Shown here: positions 21,815-29,343 of the stretch, one piece after another
Layout: each line of letters begins with the position of its first letter
Position numbering within the stretch: position 1 is the first letter of the stretch
Source of the DNA: a virus
DNA: 46,576 nt
Strand: one strand, 5' to 3'
Virus record (IMG/VR): IMGVR_UViG_3300030329_001317
Coordinates: 1-46,576 of that record
Translations under genes and position numbers: made by a program
The notes under the pieces: generated by a model
Told to the model about the DNA's origin: nothing
Database searches by the model: none
The model's input: only the letters and a program-made list of their open reading frames with translations

Positions 21815-22068
21815 TGTGTTTTGGAGGAAGAGCCCCAACGCCCCCACCACCACCACCTTTAGCACCGCCACCACCGCCACCACCAGCACCTATAGCTCCA
21901 ACACCAGCTCCTGAACCTTTAGTATCTGATGTAGATCCAAAAGTTCGACAAGCTAAAAGTAAAAAAGCTAAAGGGGAACAAGCTACAGGTACATCTAAGT
22001 TAAGAATTAAATTAGATAACCCACTAAATGTAGGAACTAATACACCAGCTGGAGGAGTTAATAAGTAA
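21814..22068 (+). CDS. gp7.3-like proline-rich tail protein
   Basis: 84 residues: MCFGGRAP, then a polyproline block of about 30 residues, then VDPKVRQAKSKKAKG and TSKLRIKLDNPLNVG. This layout (MCFGG, proline tract, charged middle, LRI.L.. end) is shared by podovirus proteins related to T7 gp7.3, a tail-assembly or host-range virion protein. It lies directly before the portal gene, as in T7. Confidence 0.75.
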   Translation: MCFGGRAPTPPPPPPLAPPPPPPPAPIAPTPAPEPLVSDVDPKVRQAKSKKAKGEQATGTSKLRIKLDNPLNVGTNTPAGGVNK

Positions 22069-23639
22069 TGAATGCACGTGAGTTATACAACAAATTAACT
22101 TCAGATCGTTCACAATTTCTGGACACTGCAGTTGAATGTTCTAAACTTACGTTACCATATTTAATATCAGACGATTTAACTTTAAAACAGAATAGAAAGA
22201 GACTTGATACTCCTTGGCAAAGTGTAGGAGCTAAAGCAGTAGTAACGTTAGCAGCTAAATTAATGTTAGCGTTACTTCCTCCTCAAACTACTTTCTTTAA
22301 GTTACAAGTAAGAGATGATAAGCTTGGTGAAGAAATACCAGCTGAAATTAGAAGTGAATTAGACCTTTCATTCTCCAAGATGGAAAGAATGATCATGGAT
22401 TATATAGCAGCTTCTAGTGATAGAGTGGTTATTCATCAAGCACTTAAGCATCTTATTGTTGGTGGTAATGCCCTTATATTTATGGGTAAAGATGGTTTAA
22501 AGAACTTCCCACTTAATAGATACGTAGTAAATCGTGATGGTAATGGTAACGTTTTAGAAATAGTTACAAAAGAATTAATTAGTAGAAAGGTATTAGGAGT
22601 TGAGCTACCTGAACCTAAACCCAATCATCCTGGTGATGATGGTAAGACAAGCTCAGATGGAGATGACGTTGAGGTGTATACCTGTGTCAAGATGGATAGC
22701 AAGAGTGGTCGTTGGATCTGGCACCAAGAAGTTGATGATTCAATCATTCCTGGTAGCCGTAGTACAGCACCTAAGAATGCAAGTCCATGGTTAGTTCTCC
22801 GATTCAATACAGTAGATGGTGAAGATTATGGTAGAGGTAGGGTAGAAGAATTCATAGGTGATCTTAAGTCACTTGAAGGACTCTCTCAGGCACTCGTAGA
22901 AGGGGCTGCAGCAGCCTCTAAAGTGATCTTCCTAGTATCACCATCATCAACCACAAAACCAAAGACTATAGCCGATGCTGGCAACGGTGCAATTGTACAA
23001 GGAAGACCAGAAGATGTAGCAGTTATTCAAGTTGGTAAAACAGCTGACTTTGCTACAGCTTCACAAATGGCACAACAATTAGAACGTCGTATAGCTGAAG
23101 CATTTATGCAATTAAATGTACGTCAATCCGAACGTACTACAGCTGAAGAAGTTAGGTTAACTCAGTTAGAATTAGAACAACAACTTGGAGGACTCTTTAG
23201 TTTATTAACTGTTGAGTTTTTAATACCATATCTAAATCGAACTCTCTTAGTATTACAACGTAGTAAAGAGATACCTAGTATACCTAAAGATTTAGTAAGA
23301 CCACAGATAGTTGCAGGTGTTAATGCATTAGGTCGTGGTCAAGATAGAGAAAGTTTAACAGCATTTATCACAACTATTGCACAGACACTAGGTCCAGAAG
23401 CATTGATGAGATTTATTAATGCATCAGAAGCAATTAAGAGATTAGCAGCAGCTCAAGGTATAGATGTATTAAATCTTGTTAAGACTGAACAACAGTTACA
23501 ACAAGAACAACAAGCTGCACAACAAGCTCAACAACAACAAGCATTATTAGATCAAGCTGGTCAAATGGCTAATGCTCCATTAGTTGATCCTAGTAAAAAC
23601 CCACAACTATTACCTCAAGAAGAACCACCTACTGAATAA
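22068..23639 (+). CDS. Portal (head-tail connector, gp8-like)
   Basis: 523 residues (T7 gp8 is 536). Typical T7-type portal features are the N-terminal ARELYNKLTSDRSQFLDTA, WQSVGAKAVVTLAAKLMLALLPP, the stem region with YGRGRVEEFIGDLKSLEGL, and the C-terminal glutamine-rich helix (QQLQQEQQAAQQAQQQQ). It forms the dodecameric ring through which DNA is packaged and ejected. It abuts the scaffold gene (TAATG). Confidence 0.95.
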   Translation: MNARELYNKLTSDRSQFLDTAVECSKLTLPYLISDDLTLKQNRKRLDTPWQSVGAKAVVTLAAKLMLALLPPQTTFFKLQVRDDKLGEEIPAEIRSELDLSFSKMERMIMDYIAASSDRVVIHQALKHLIVGGNALIFMGKDGLKNFPLNRYVVNRDGNGNVLEIVTKELISRKVLGVELPEPKPNHPGDDGKTSSDGDDVEVYTCVKMDSKSGRWIWHQEVDDSIIPGSRSTAPKNASPWLVLRFNTVDGEDYGRGRVEEFIGDLKSLEGLSQALVEGAAAASKVIFLVSPSSTTKPKTIADAGNGAIVQGRPEDVAVIQVGKTADFATASQMAQQLERRIAEAFMQLNVRQSERTTAEEVRLTQLELEQQLGGLFSLLTVEFLIPYLNRTLLVLQRSKEIPSIPKDLVRPQIVAGVNALGRGQDRESLTAFITTIAQTLGPEALMRFINASEAIKRLAAAQGIDVLNLVKTEQQLQQEQQAAQQAQQQQALLDQAGQMANAPLVDPSKNPQLLPQEEPPTE

Positions 23640-24469
23640 TGGCAGAAACATTAACATATCAAAATACAAATGATACAGCAACTGATACAGAAAGTTTAAC
23701 TACAGAAGAACAAGAAGCTCTGAAGGTTGGTGAATCATTAGAACAGCAACAAGAACAATTACTTGCTGGTAAATATAAAGATGCAGAAGAATTAGAAAAA
23801 GCTTATGTTGAACTTCAAAAAAAACTTGGAGAGAAAGGTAATGAAGATAGCGGAGATGCTGGGGACTCCGAGACTACTGACAGAGAAGAAACGGAAGAAA
23901 AAGAGGAAGAAACTGAAGAAGTTTCTGAAGCAGTTACATTAATTAATGAAGCAGCTGCTGAGTACTGGGATAATGAACAAAGTTTAAAACCTGAAACTAT
24001 TGAAAAACTTAATGGTTTAGATAGTAAGGAATTACTTAATGCTTATCTTGAAGTACAGAAGAATGCTAAACAAGATACTCCTCAAACTCCAGAACCTGTT
24101 GATTTAACTGAAAAAGAAATAGCAACAGTTCAAGATATAACAGGTGGTGATGCTGAATATAAAAAGGTTATGTCATGGGCATCATCTAATCTACCTAAAG
24201 AAGATATAGAAGCCTTTGATGAAGTGATAGCTTCTGGTAAATTAGGTGCTATTAAATTAGCAGTGACTGGATTGAAAGCTCAGTATGATAATGTTAATGG
24301 ATATGAAGGTAGAATGTTATCTGGTAAAGCTCCTAAATCATCTGGTGATGTCTTTAGAAGTCAAGCTGAATTAGTAAGAGCTATGAGTGATCCACGTTAT
24401 GATAATGACCCAGCTTATAGACAAGATGTTATTAATAAATTAGAACGATCTGATAATGTTCAATTCTAA
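23639..24469 (+). CDS. Scaffolding protein (gp9-like)
   Basis: 276 residues, acidic and helical with long E/T-rich coiled stretches (ETEEKEEETEEVSEAV), as expected for T7-like scaffolds that guide prohead assembly and then leave. The C-terminus (VFRSQAELVRAMSDPRYD onward) resembles the capsid-interacting end of the family. Position between portal and capsid supports the call; the host-derived hli and psbA genes are inserted between it and the capsid. Confidence 0.9.
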   Translation: MAETLTYQNTNDTATDTESLTTEEQEALKVGESLEQQQEQLLAGKYKDAEELEKAYVELQKKLGEKGNEDSGDAGDSETTDREETEEKEEETEEVSEAVTLINEAAAEYWDNEQSLKPETIEKLNGLDSKELLNAYLEVQKNAKQDTPQTPEPVDLTEKEIATVQDITGGDAEYKKVMSWASSNLPKEDIEAFDEVIASGKLGAIKLAVTGLKAQYDNVNGYEGRMLSGKAPKSSGDVFRSQAELVRAMSDPRYDNDPAYRQDVINKLERSDNVQF

Positions 24470-24510
24470 GTAACCGTGGCGACCTGACTTATCATCCTCG
24501 CCGCCGTTAC
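24470..24510 (+). promoter_or_regulatory. Strong hairpin in the hli-psbA leader
   Basis: Arms 24470-24482 and 24498-24510 form 12 of 13 pairs (one C/C mismatch, one G-T pair) around a 15-nt loop (CCTGACTTATCATCC). No T-tract follows, so it is more likely a processing or mRNA-stability element for the hli-psbA transcript than a terminator. Confidence 0.6.
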
Positions 24511-24525
24511 ATTGTTGATCAATTA

Positions 24526-24720
24526 ATGACTGTTATAACAGAATACGGTAAACAAAACATTTTCCCCCACGAACCTTCACCTACTATTATGTCCAAAGAA
24601 GAACAAGAAATCCTTCTTCACGATGCTGAAGAGACAAATGGCAGAGCAGCTATGATTGGTATCATAGCAGCATTAGGTGCCTATATAACTACTGGACAGA
24701 TTATCCCAGGAATTTTTTAA
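24526..24720 (+). CDS. hli: High-light-inducible protein (Hli)
   Basis: 64 residues with the chlorophyll-binding helix ETNGRAAMIGIIAALGAYITT (family ExxNGRxAMxG). Hli proteins sit in the thylakoid membrane and protect photosystem II by binding pigment and quenching excess energy. In cyanophages they are co-expressed with D1. The stop is directly followed by the psbA start (TAAATG), and a strong hairpin precedes it. Confidence 0.95.
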   Translation: MTVITEYGKQNIFPHEPSPTIMSKEEQEILLHDAEETNGRAAMIGIIAALGAYITTGQIIPGIF

Positions 24721-25770
24721 ATGACAACAGCCACATTAACTAAACCAACTAACTGGAATAGCTTTTGTGACTGGGTTACTAGCACCAATAACCGACTATA
24801 TGTTGGTTGGTTTGGTGTGCTTATGATCCCCGCACTCTTAACAGCAGTAGCATGCTTTTTAATAGCATTTGTTGCTGCACCACCTGTAGATATTGATGGG
24901 ATACGTGAACCAGTTGCAGGCTCACTTTTATATGGAAACAACATCATCTCAGGAGCGATCGTACCAAGCTCTAACGCAATCGGTCTTCACTTCTACCCAA
25001 TCTGGGAAGCTGCAACCATCGACGAATGGTTGTATAACGGAGGACCATATCAACTCATTGTGTTCCACTTTCTCGTCGGTATCTCAGCTTACTTGGGACG
25101 GCAATGGGAACTTAGTTATCGACTAGGAATGCGACCATGGATTTGTATAGCTTATTCAGCACCAGTAGCTGCTGCCTTTGCAGTATTCCTTGTATATCCT
25201 TTTGGACAAGGGAGTTTCAGTGATGGTATGCCTCTTGGCATTTCTGGTACTTTCAATTTCATGTTCGTTTTTCAAGCCGAACACAATATCCTTATGCACC
25301 CTTTCCATATGTTAGGAGTAGCAGGGGTATTTGGTGGAGCTTTATTTGCTGCTATGCATGGAAGCCTTGTTACTTCTTCACTTATTAAAGAAACGACTGA
25401 ACAGGAATCTTTAAATTATGGCTACAAGTTCGGTCAAGAGGAGGAGACGTATAATATTGTTGCGGCTCATGGCTACTTTGGAAGACTCATATTCCAGTAC
25501 GCTTCTTTTAATAATAGTCGCAGTTTACATTTCTTCTTGGCTGCTTGGCCCGTCACTTGCATATGGCTTACCTCTATGGGAGTCTCCACTATGGCTTTTA
25601 ATCTCAACGGGTTCAACTTCAACCAATCCGTCGTAGATAGTAAAGGTACAGTGGTACCAACATGGGCTGACGTATTGAACAGAGCTGATTTAGGTATGGA
25701 AGTAATGCATGAACGTAATGCACATAACTTCCCACTTGATTTAGCAGCTACACCACAACCTATAGGATAA
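24721..25770 (+). CDS. psbA: Photosystem II D1 protein
   Basis: 349 residues, full D1 with all five membrane helices. Key residues seen: Mn-cluster ligands in SFSDGMPLG (D170), [11 protein letters not shown] (E189, H190), and [14 protein letters not shown] (H332, E333, H337, D342, A344); QB-site ASFNNSRS; glutamine at the position equivalent to D1-130. The C-terminal extension after A344 is only 7 residues (ATPQPIG) instead of about 16 in cyanobacteria. It replaces photodamaged host D1 and sustains electron flow during infection. No intron is seen. Confidence 0.98.
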   Translation: MTTATLTKPTNWNSFCDWVTSTNNRLYVGWFGVLMIPALLTAVACFLIAFVAAPPVDIDGIREPVAGSLLYGNNIISGAIVPSSNAIGLHFYPIWEAATIDEWLYNGGPYQLIVFHFLVGISAYLGRQWELSYRLGMRPWICIAYSAPVAAAFAVFLVYPFGQGSFSDGMPLGISGTFNFMFVFQAEHNILMHPFHMLGVAGVFGGALFAAMHGSLVTSSLIKETTEQESLNYGYKFGQEEETYNIVAAHGYFGRLIFQYASFNNSRSLHFFLAAWPVTCIWLTSMGVSTMAFNLNGFNFNQSVVDSKGTVVPTWADVLNRADLGMEVMHERNAHNFPLDLAATPQPIG

Positions 25771-25773
25771 ATT

Positions 25774-25848
25774 ATGGCACCATATGGACCAGGTACTTAC
25801 GGTACCAAAAAAGGCCGCCCACCTAAGAAGGGTACAAAGAAAAAATAA
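25774..25848 (+). CDS. Small basic protein, 24 aa
   Basis: ATG 25774, three bases after the psbA stop, encodes MAPYGPGTYGTKKGRPPKK followed by GTKKK. From memory, near-identical peptides (PYGxGTYGxKxGRPPKK) are common in marine cyanophages, which supports this tiny gene. The AT-hook-like GRPPKK suggests DNA or RNA binding. Function unknown. Confidence 0.65.
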   Translation: MAPYGPGTYGTKKGRPPKKGTKKK

Positions 25849-25857
25849 ACATCACGT

Positions 25858-25920
25858 CCGTTCATCCATACTTCATGGACGCATGAAACCTAGGCATGGA
25901 ACGGGGTCTAGGTACTGGAG
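25858..25920 (+). promoter_or_regulatory. Glutamine-riboswitch-like leader (downstream-peptide motif)
   Basis: P1 pairs CCGTTC (25858-25863) with GAACGG (25899-25904); P2 pairs TCCAT (25865-25869) with ATGGA (25875-25879). The order CGTTCATCC...GGACGC...GGAACG is the arrangement of the glnA/downstream-peptide RNA family, which binds glutamine and is known from cyanobacteria and cyanophages. An alternative helix ACCTAG (25888-25893) / CTAGGT (25908-25913) overlaps the P1 region and ends 3 bases before the ribosome site GGAG (25917-25920), so ligand binding could switch translation of the 33-aa peptide. Confidence 0.7.
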
Positions 25921-25926
25921 ATTATT

Positions 25927-26028
25927 ATGACTTCTTTAGAACTTGAAGCTCGCTTACGTGAGCGTGAAGCAATAAAAAAGCAAAAATTACTCAAGTATCG
26001 TGGTGTATCTTACCTCAAACACCAATAA
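25927..26028 (+). CDS. Riboswitch-controlled short YRG peptide, 33 aa
   Basis: ATG 25927, six bases after GGAG. Helical and charged N-terminus (MTSLELEARLREREAIKKQK) and a C-terminal KYRGVSYLKH; the YRGxxY motif resembles DUF4278 and the peptides that follow downstream-peptide RNAs in marine cyanobacteria and their phages. Expression responding to glutamine would link it to nitrogen status. A role such as binding the PII or glutamine synthetase system is conceivable by analogy only. Confidence 0.7.
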   Translation: MTSLELEARLREREAIKKQKLLKYRGVSYLKHQ

Positions 26029-26034
26029 AAATTA

Positions 26035-26391
26035 ATGAAAAAACTTACTTTACTAATCGCTTCCACTTTTGCAAGCCTCCCAGTTTTTGCAGCACCTTAC
26101 GTGAACGTAGAAACCAACGCATCTTATGCAGGTTCTGATTATACTTCACGTGCTACTGACCTACACATAGGTTATGAAGGTGTGGTAGGTGATTTAGCTT
26201 GGTATATACAAGGTGGTAAAACAATCAATGCTGCTGATGGTGTAGACTCAGATTCTAACACATCTGGTAAGCTTGGAGCTTCTGTTTCACCAACAGAAAA
26301 AATCAATCTATATGGTGAAGTATCTTTTGCAGCTGTAGAAGATTCTGATAATACATATGGTACTAAGTTAGGTATTAAGTATACCTTCTAA
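26035..26391 (+). CDS. Small outer-membrane-like beta-barrel protein with signal peptide
   Basis: 118 residues. Signal peptide MKKLTLLIASTFASLPVFA then APYVNVETNASY. The mature part is made of alternating polar/hydrophobic strands separated by Gly/Asp turns (DLAWYIQGGK, INLYGEVSFAAV, TKLGIKYTF) and ends in phenylalanine, the signature used for outer-membrane barrel insertion. At about 98 mature residues it could form a small barrel. Phage-encoded outer-membrane proteins may block superinfection or alter the envelope. A terminator follows. Confidence 0.75.
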   Translation: MKKLTLLIASTFASLPVFAAPYVNVETNASYAGSDYTSRATDLHIGYEGVVGDLAWYIQGGKTINAADGVDSDSNTSGKLGASVSPTEKINLYGEVSFAAVEDSDNTYGTKLGIKYTF

Positions 26392-26413
26392 GTGAAACAT
26401 ATCAATGAATTAT

Positions 26414-26446
26414 GGATAGTAGTATTTTTATTACTATCCTTTTTTA
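26414..26446 (+). terminator. Rho-independent terminator
   Basis: Perfect 8-bp stem GGATAGTA (26414-26421) / TACTATCC (26432-26439) followed by a T-run (26440-26446). It closes the hli-psbA-peptide-porin transcript. Confidence 0.85.
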
Positions 26447-26480
26447 TTGTAGTAGAAGGATTACACCTTAACTATCATAG

Positions 26481-26586
26481 GTCAGAGACACCTCAATGTC
26501 GGATCTCTGACTAATTCCCTTGACCTTAACCCGCTACGGTCCGTTGTAGTCGGTCAAGGATTAGTAACTGGTATGGCGGAACCATA
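26481..26586 (+). promoter_or_regulatory. Late leader element 1 (conserved-loop hairpin)
   Basis: Hairpin GTCAGAGA (26481-26488) / TCTCTGAC (26504-26511) with the 15-nt loop CACCTCAATGTCGGA, then a larger arm CCTTGACC/GGTCAAGG (from 26518) enclosing CCGCTACGG, then GTATGG/CCATAC near 26571-26586. The loop differs by one base from that at 27099, while the stems are unrelated. It precedes the 156-aa structural gene. No long gene lies in 26392-26609. Confidence 0.6.
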
Positions 26587-26609
26587 CTGGACTCGATTAA
26601 TTAATAACA

Positions 26610-27080
26610 ATGCCCTTTTATTCAAATACAGCTCGAGGAACTGTAAACTATTCTCCTGGTACTATTAATGCTAGTTTAATTTTACCTAATGATACTGCAG
26701 CTAATAATGATGCTAGTACACTAACAGCTATAGATGAATTCAAACTTGCAGTTGGTAAGTATGAAAGATTTATACTAAAGTATACTCTATTTACTACTCA
26801 TGATGCTACTTCAGATATCAGAGTAAAAGTAGATGTCCCTGCATCACCTACAATTTATAGAGCACAGTTAATATCTGGTGGAGATGAAGGTACTACAACT
26901 CTTACTGCGGAAGGCAACTTAGATTTAACAACAGATACTGCTAATGATATTGCAGAAGTTAAAGTCTTAGTACAGAACGGAGCTAATGCTGGTCATATTG
27001 CATTTAGTTTTGCAGAAAGAGCTGACGGAGCTGGTTTAACTATACTAGGTGGTTCTTACTTAGAGTACATTAAGTTCTAA
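26610..27080 (+). CDS. Probable virion structural protein, 156 aa
   Basis: Beta-rich, Ala/Thr-rich protein (MPFYSNTARGTVNYSPGTIN at the start; GNLDLTTDTANDIAEVKVLV later) lying directly before the capsid gene and carrying the same type of structured leader. Composition resembles capsid decoration or tail-accessory proteins of marine phages. I do not recognise a named family. Confidence 0.7.
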   Translation: MPFYSNTARGTVNYSPGTINASLILPNDTAANNDASTLTAIDEFKLAVGKYERFILKYTLFTTHDATSDIRVKVDVPASPTIYRAQLISGGDEGTTTLTAEGNLDLTTDTANDIAEVKVLVQNGANAGHIAFSFAERADGAGLTILGGSYLEYIKF

Positions 27081-27092
27081 ACAACCTCAGAT

Positions 27093-27171
27093 AAGGAGCA
27101 CCTCAGTGTCGGACTCCTTTTCCTTTGGCTTTTAGCCCAGTACGCTGGATACCTATTAGCCGTCTAGACGG
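27093..27171 (+). promoter_or_regulatory. Late leader element 2 (conserved-loop hairpin)
   Basis: Hairpin AAGGAG (27093-27098) / CTCCTT (27114-27119) with loop CACCTCAGTGTCGGA, followed by CCAG-TACG-CTGG and the 12-bp palindrome CCGTCTAGACGG (27160-27171). It lies in the 168-nt leader of the major capsid gene. Order and sequence of the following segments (TTAGCCCAGTACG; TTAGCCGTC) resemble element 1 (TTAACCCGCTACG; TGTAGTCGGTC). Confidence 0.6.
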
Positions 27172-27248
27172 TGGGATAGACCACAAAAAAAATGATCAAA
27201 AAATTTTCAGCTGGAAGACAGTAAACAAATACCCTAATTTAAAATAAA

Positions 27249-28265
27249 ATGGCTAATGCCACACAATCGGTATTAGGTACAGTTAATAAACTGGTATCTG
27301 ATACAGGCGGTTCCAATTCTTATGCTGATAAGTATGGAACCTATCTTAGGCTGTTCTCAGGTGAGCTATTTAAAGCTTATGAGTCAGCAACAATTGCACG
27401 TGATACAATACAGAAACGTACCTTAAAGAATGGTAAAAGCTTACAGTTCATCTTCACAGGAAGAATGCAAGCTGCTTACCATACCCCAGGTACACCTATA
27501 CTTGGATCAGGTGATCCTCCAGTAGCTGAGAAGACCATCAATTGTGATGACCTACTTATCAGTTCTGCATTCATTTATGACCTTGATGAAACTCTTGCAC
27601 ACTACTCTCTACGTGGTGAGATTAGTAAGAAGATTGGTCATGCATTAGCAGAATCTTATGATAAGAAAATCTTCAGAACAATTGCTAAAGCAGCTCGTGA
27701 AACACATCCTATTACTGAATCTCCTGGTCCTGAACCTGGTGGATCACAGATCCAATTAGGTGTGACTAAGGAGTATGATGCTCAAGCACTAGTTGATGCT
27801 TTCTTTGAAGCAGCTTCTATTCTTGATGAAAAGAATATGCCTAAGCAAGGTAGAACAGCTGTACTATCTCCAAGACAGTACTATGCTCTAGTTTCTCAGG
27901 TATCTACTAATATCCTTAATAGAGACTTTGGTAATGGACAAGGTAGTCTAAATTCTGGTGAAGGTCTTTATGAGATCGCTGGTATTCAGATCAGACGTTC
28001 AAACAACCTACCATTCTTAGCGGGTGATGTTAAGTCTTCAGCTGGTGAGAACAATGACTATGCTGATGACTTCTCCAAGCACTGTGGCCTTATTTATTAT
28101 AAGGATGCTGCTGGTGTAGTAGAAGCAATTGGCCCTCAAGTTCAAGTAACTTCTGGTGATGTATCAGTTCTTTATCAAGGTGATGTTATCGTTGGACGTT
28201 TAGCAATGGGTGCTGCAACACTTAATCCTGCTGCTGCTATTGAATTAATTTCTGACAGATCATAA
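27249..28265 (+). CDS. Major capsid protein (gp10-like)
   Basis: 338 residues (T7 gp10A is 345). T7-type capsid features: N-terminal ANATQSVLGTVNKL, YLRLFSGELFKAYESATIA, TRTL-like KRTLKNGKSLQFIFTGRMQA, and the HK97-fold body with NILNRDFGNGQG. It builds the icosahedral shell. The long structured leader is consistent with high, regulated expression. Confidence 0.95.
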   Translation: MANATQSVLGTVNKLVSDTGGSNSYADKYGTYLRLFSGELFKAYESATIARDTIQKRTLKNGKSLQFIFTGRMQAAYHTPGTPILGSGDPPVAEKTINCDDLLISSAFIYDLDETLAHYSLRGEISKKIGHALAESYDKKIFRTIAKAARETHPITESPGPEPGGSQIQLGVTKEYDAQALVDAFFEAASILDEKNMPKQGRTAVLSPRQYYALVSQVSTNILNRDFGNGQGSLNSGEGLYEIAGIQIRRSNNLPFLAGDVKSSAGENNDYADDFSKHCGLIYYKDAAGVVEAIGPQVQVTSGDVSVLYQGDVIVGRLAMGAATLNPAAAIELISDRS

Positions 28266-28277
28266 GAGGTATAGATT

Positions 28278-28445
28278 ATGTCTCTTAGACCTGGTGTATC
28301 TACTACTATAACTAGAGTAAAGGGTAATGGAGGATCTCTTTCTGGAATAGGTAGTGTAGCTAAATCAATTACTATTAATCCTCCAACTCCTTTAGAGTAT
28401 GGTAGACAACATTTGTCTCCTGCTAATATAGGAACAGTTTCTTAA
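28278..28445 (+). CDS. Small protein after capsid, 55 aa
   Basis: ATG 28278 with GAGG (28266-28269) ahead. Begins MSLRPGVSTTITRVKGNGG and ends SPANIGTVS; glycine/serine-rich, little secondary structure. It lies between capsid and terminator, so it is likely expressed at structural levels. Function unknown. Confidence 0.6.
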   Translation: MSLRPGVSTTITRVKGNGGSLSGIGSVAKSITINPPTPLEYGRQHLSPANIGTVS

Positions 28446-28457
28446 TAAATAATAATT

Positions 28458-28664
28458 ATGGCAGTCCCAGTAGCAAAGGGAAGTTGGGGTGTCTGTACAA
28501 CAGATGCTCAAAGACTTTCCGTCGCAAGAACTAGTGATGCTGGCACCGTTTCAGGTGTGTATTCAATCACAAAAAATTTACGTTTAGCGTATTCAACTGT
28601 AGGAGCATCAGGTGGCGGTAAAATAAACGACACCTGTTTTGTTGTAGCAGCTCAAGTACAATAA
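28458..28664 (+). CDS. Small putative structural protein, 68 aa
   Basis: Begins MAVPVAKGSWGVCTTDAQRL; compact beta-type sequence with two cysteines. The position directly before the capsid-block terminator and alanine/valine-rich beta composition suggest a virion or assembly role. No family recognised. Confidence 0.65.
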   Translation: MAVPVAKGSWGVCTTDAQRLSVARTSDAGTVSGVYSITKNLRLAYSTVGASGGGKINDTCFVVAAQVQ

Positions 28665-28674
28665 ACTTACACAT

Positions 28675-28702
28675 AAGGGAGGCTTTTGTCTCCCTTTTTT
28701 TT
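28675..28702 (+). terminator. Terminator after capsid block
   Basis: Perfect 7-bp stem AAGGGAG (28675-28681) / CTCCCTT (28690-28696), 8-nt loop, followed by an uninterrupted T-run to 28702. It is the counterpart of the T7 late terminator after gene 10. Confidence 0.9.
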
Positions 28703-28722
28703 ATTCATAAATCTTTATACCT

Positions 28723-29343
28723 ATGGCTACTACGACAATTGATAACGATACCGAACTATCCGCAGTAAACTCAATCTTGGGTAGCATAGGTCAATCACCT
28801 GTAACAGAATTAAACTTTGAAAATCCTGAGATATCTTTTATTTATAATTTATTAAGAGATTCTAATGTTGATGTACAAAATGAAGGTTGGCATTTTAATA
28901 CAGAAAAACATGTAAAATATACTCCAGATGCTAGTACTAATAAAATTGCAATAGGTTCTAATGTATTAAGATTAGATGTAACAGATGGTTGGAATACTAA
29001 AGATTATGATGTAGTAATGAGAGGAGGATTCCTATATGACTTACATGATCATACTGATGATTGGTCAGATGTAACATCAGTGGATTTAGATGTTGTTAGT
29101 TTATATGCTTTTGAAGAGATCCCATCTATTTTTCAAAGATATATAATTTATATGGCATCAAGAAAAGCTGCTATACAATTAGTATCTAATCCACAATTAG
29201 TTCAACTCTTAGGTGTACAAGAATCTCAAGCACGTGCAGCATGTGTAGAGTATGAATGTAATCAAGGTAATCATTCTTTCTTTGGTTTACCTGATGAGCA
29301 AGCATATAAATCTTATCAACCATATCAATCTCTCCTACGCTAA
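28723..29343 (+). CDS. Tail tubular protein A (gp11-like)
   Basis: 206 residues (T7 gp11 is 196). Family features: TELSAVNSILGSIGQSPV, NPEISFIYNLLRDSNVDVQ, and NEGWHFNTEK. It forms the upper tail ring attached to the portal. The stop shares a base with the next start. Confidence 0.93.
   Translation: MATTTIDNDTELSAVNSILGSIGQSPVTELNFENPEISFIYNLLRDSNVDVQNEGWHFNTEKHVKYTPDASTNKIAIGSNVLRLDVTDGWNTKDYDVVMRGGFLYDLHDHTDDWSDVTSVDLDVVSLYAFEEIPSIFQRYIIYMASRKAAIQLVSNPQLVQLLGVQESQARAACVEYECNQGNHSFFGLPDEQAYKSYQPYQSLLR

Noticed and set aside
26392-26514. GTG-started 40-codon frame encoding a hydrophobic peptide ending TPQCRISD
   Set aside because: It runs through a strong terminator and the conserved-loop hairpin, and has a GTG start with no ribosome site. 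The RNA structures explain the sequence better.
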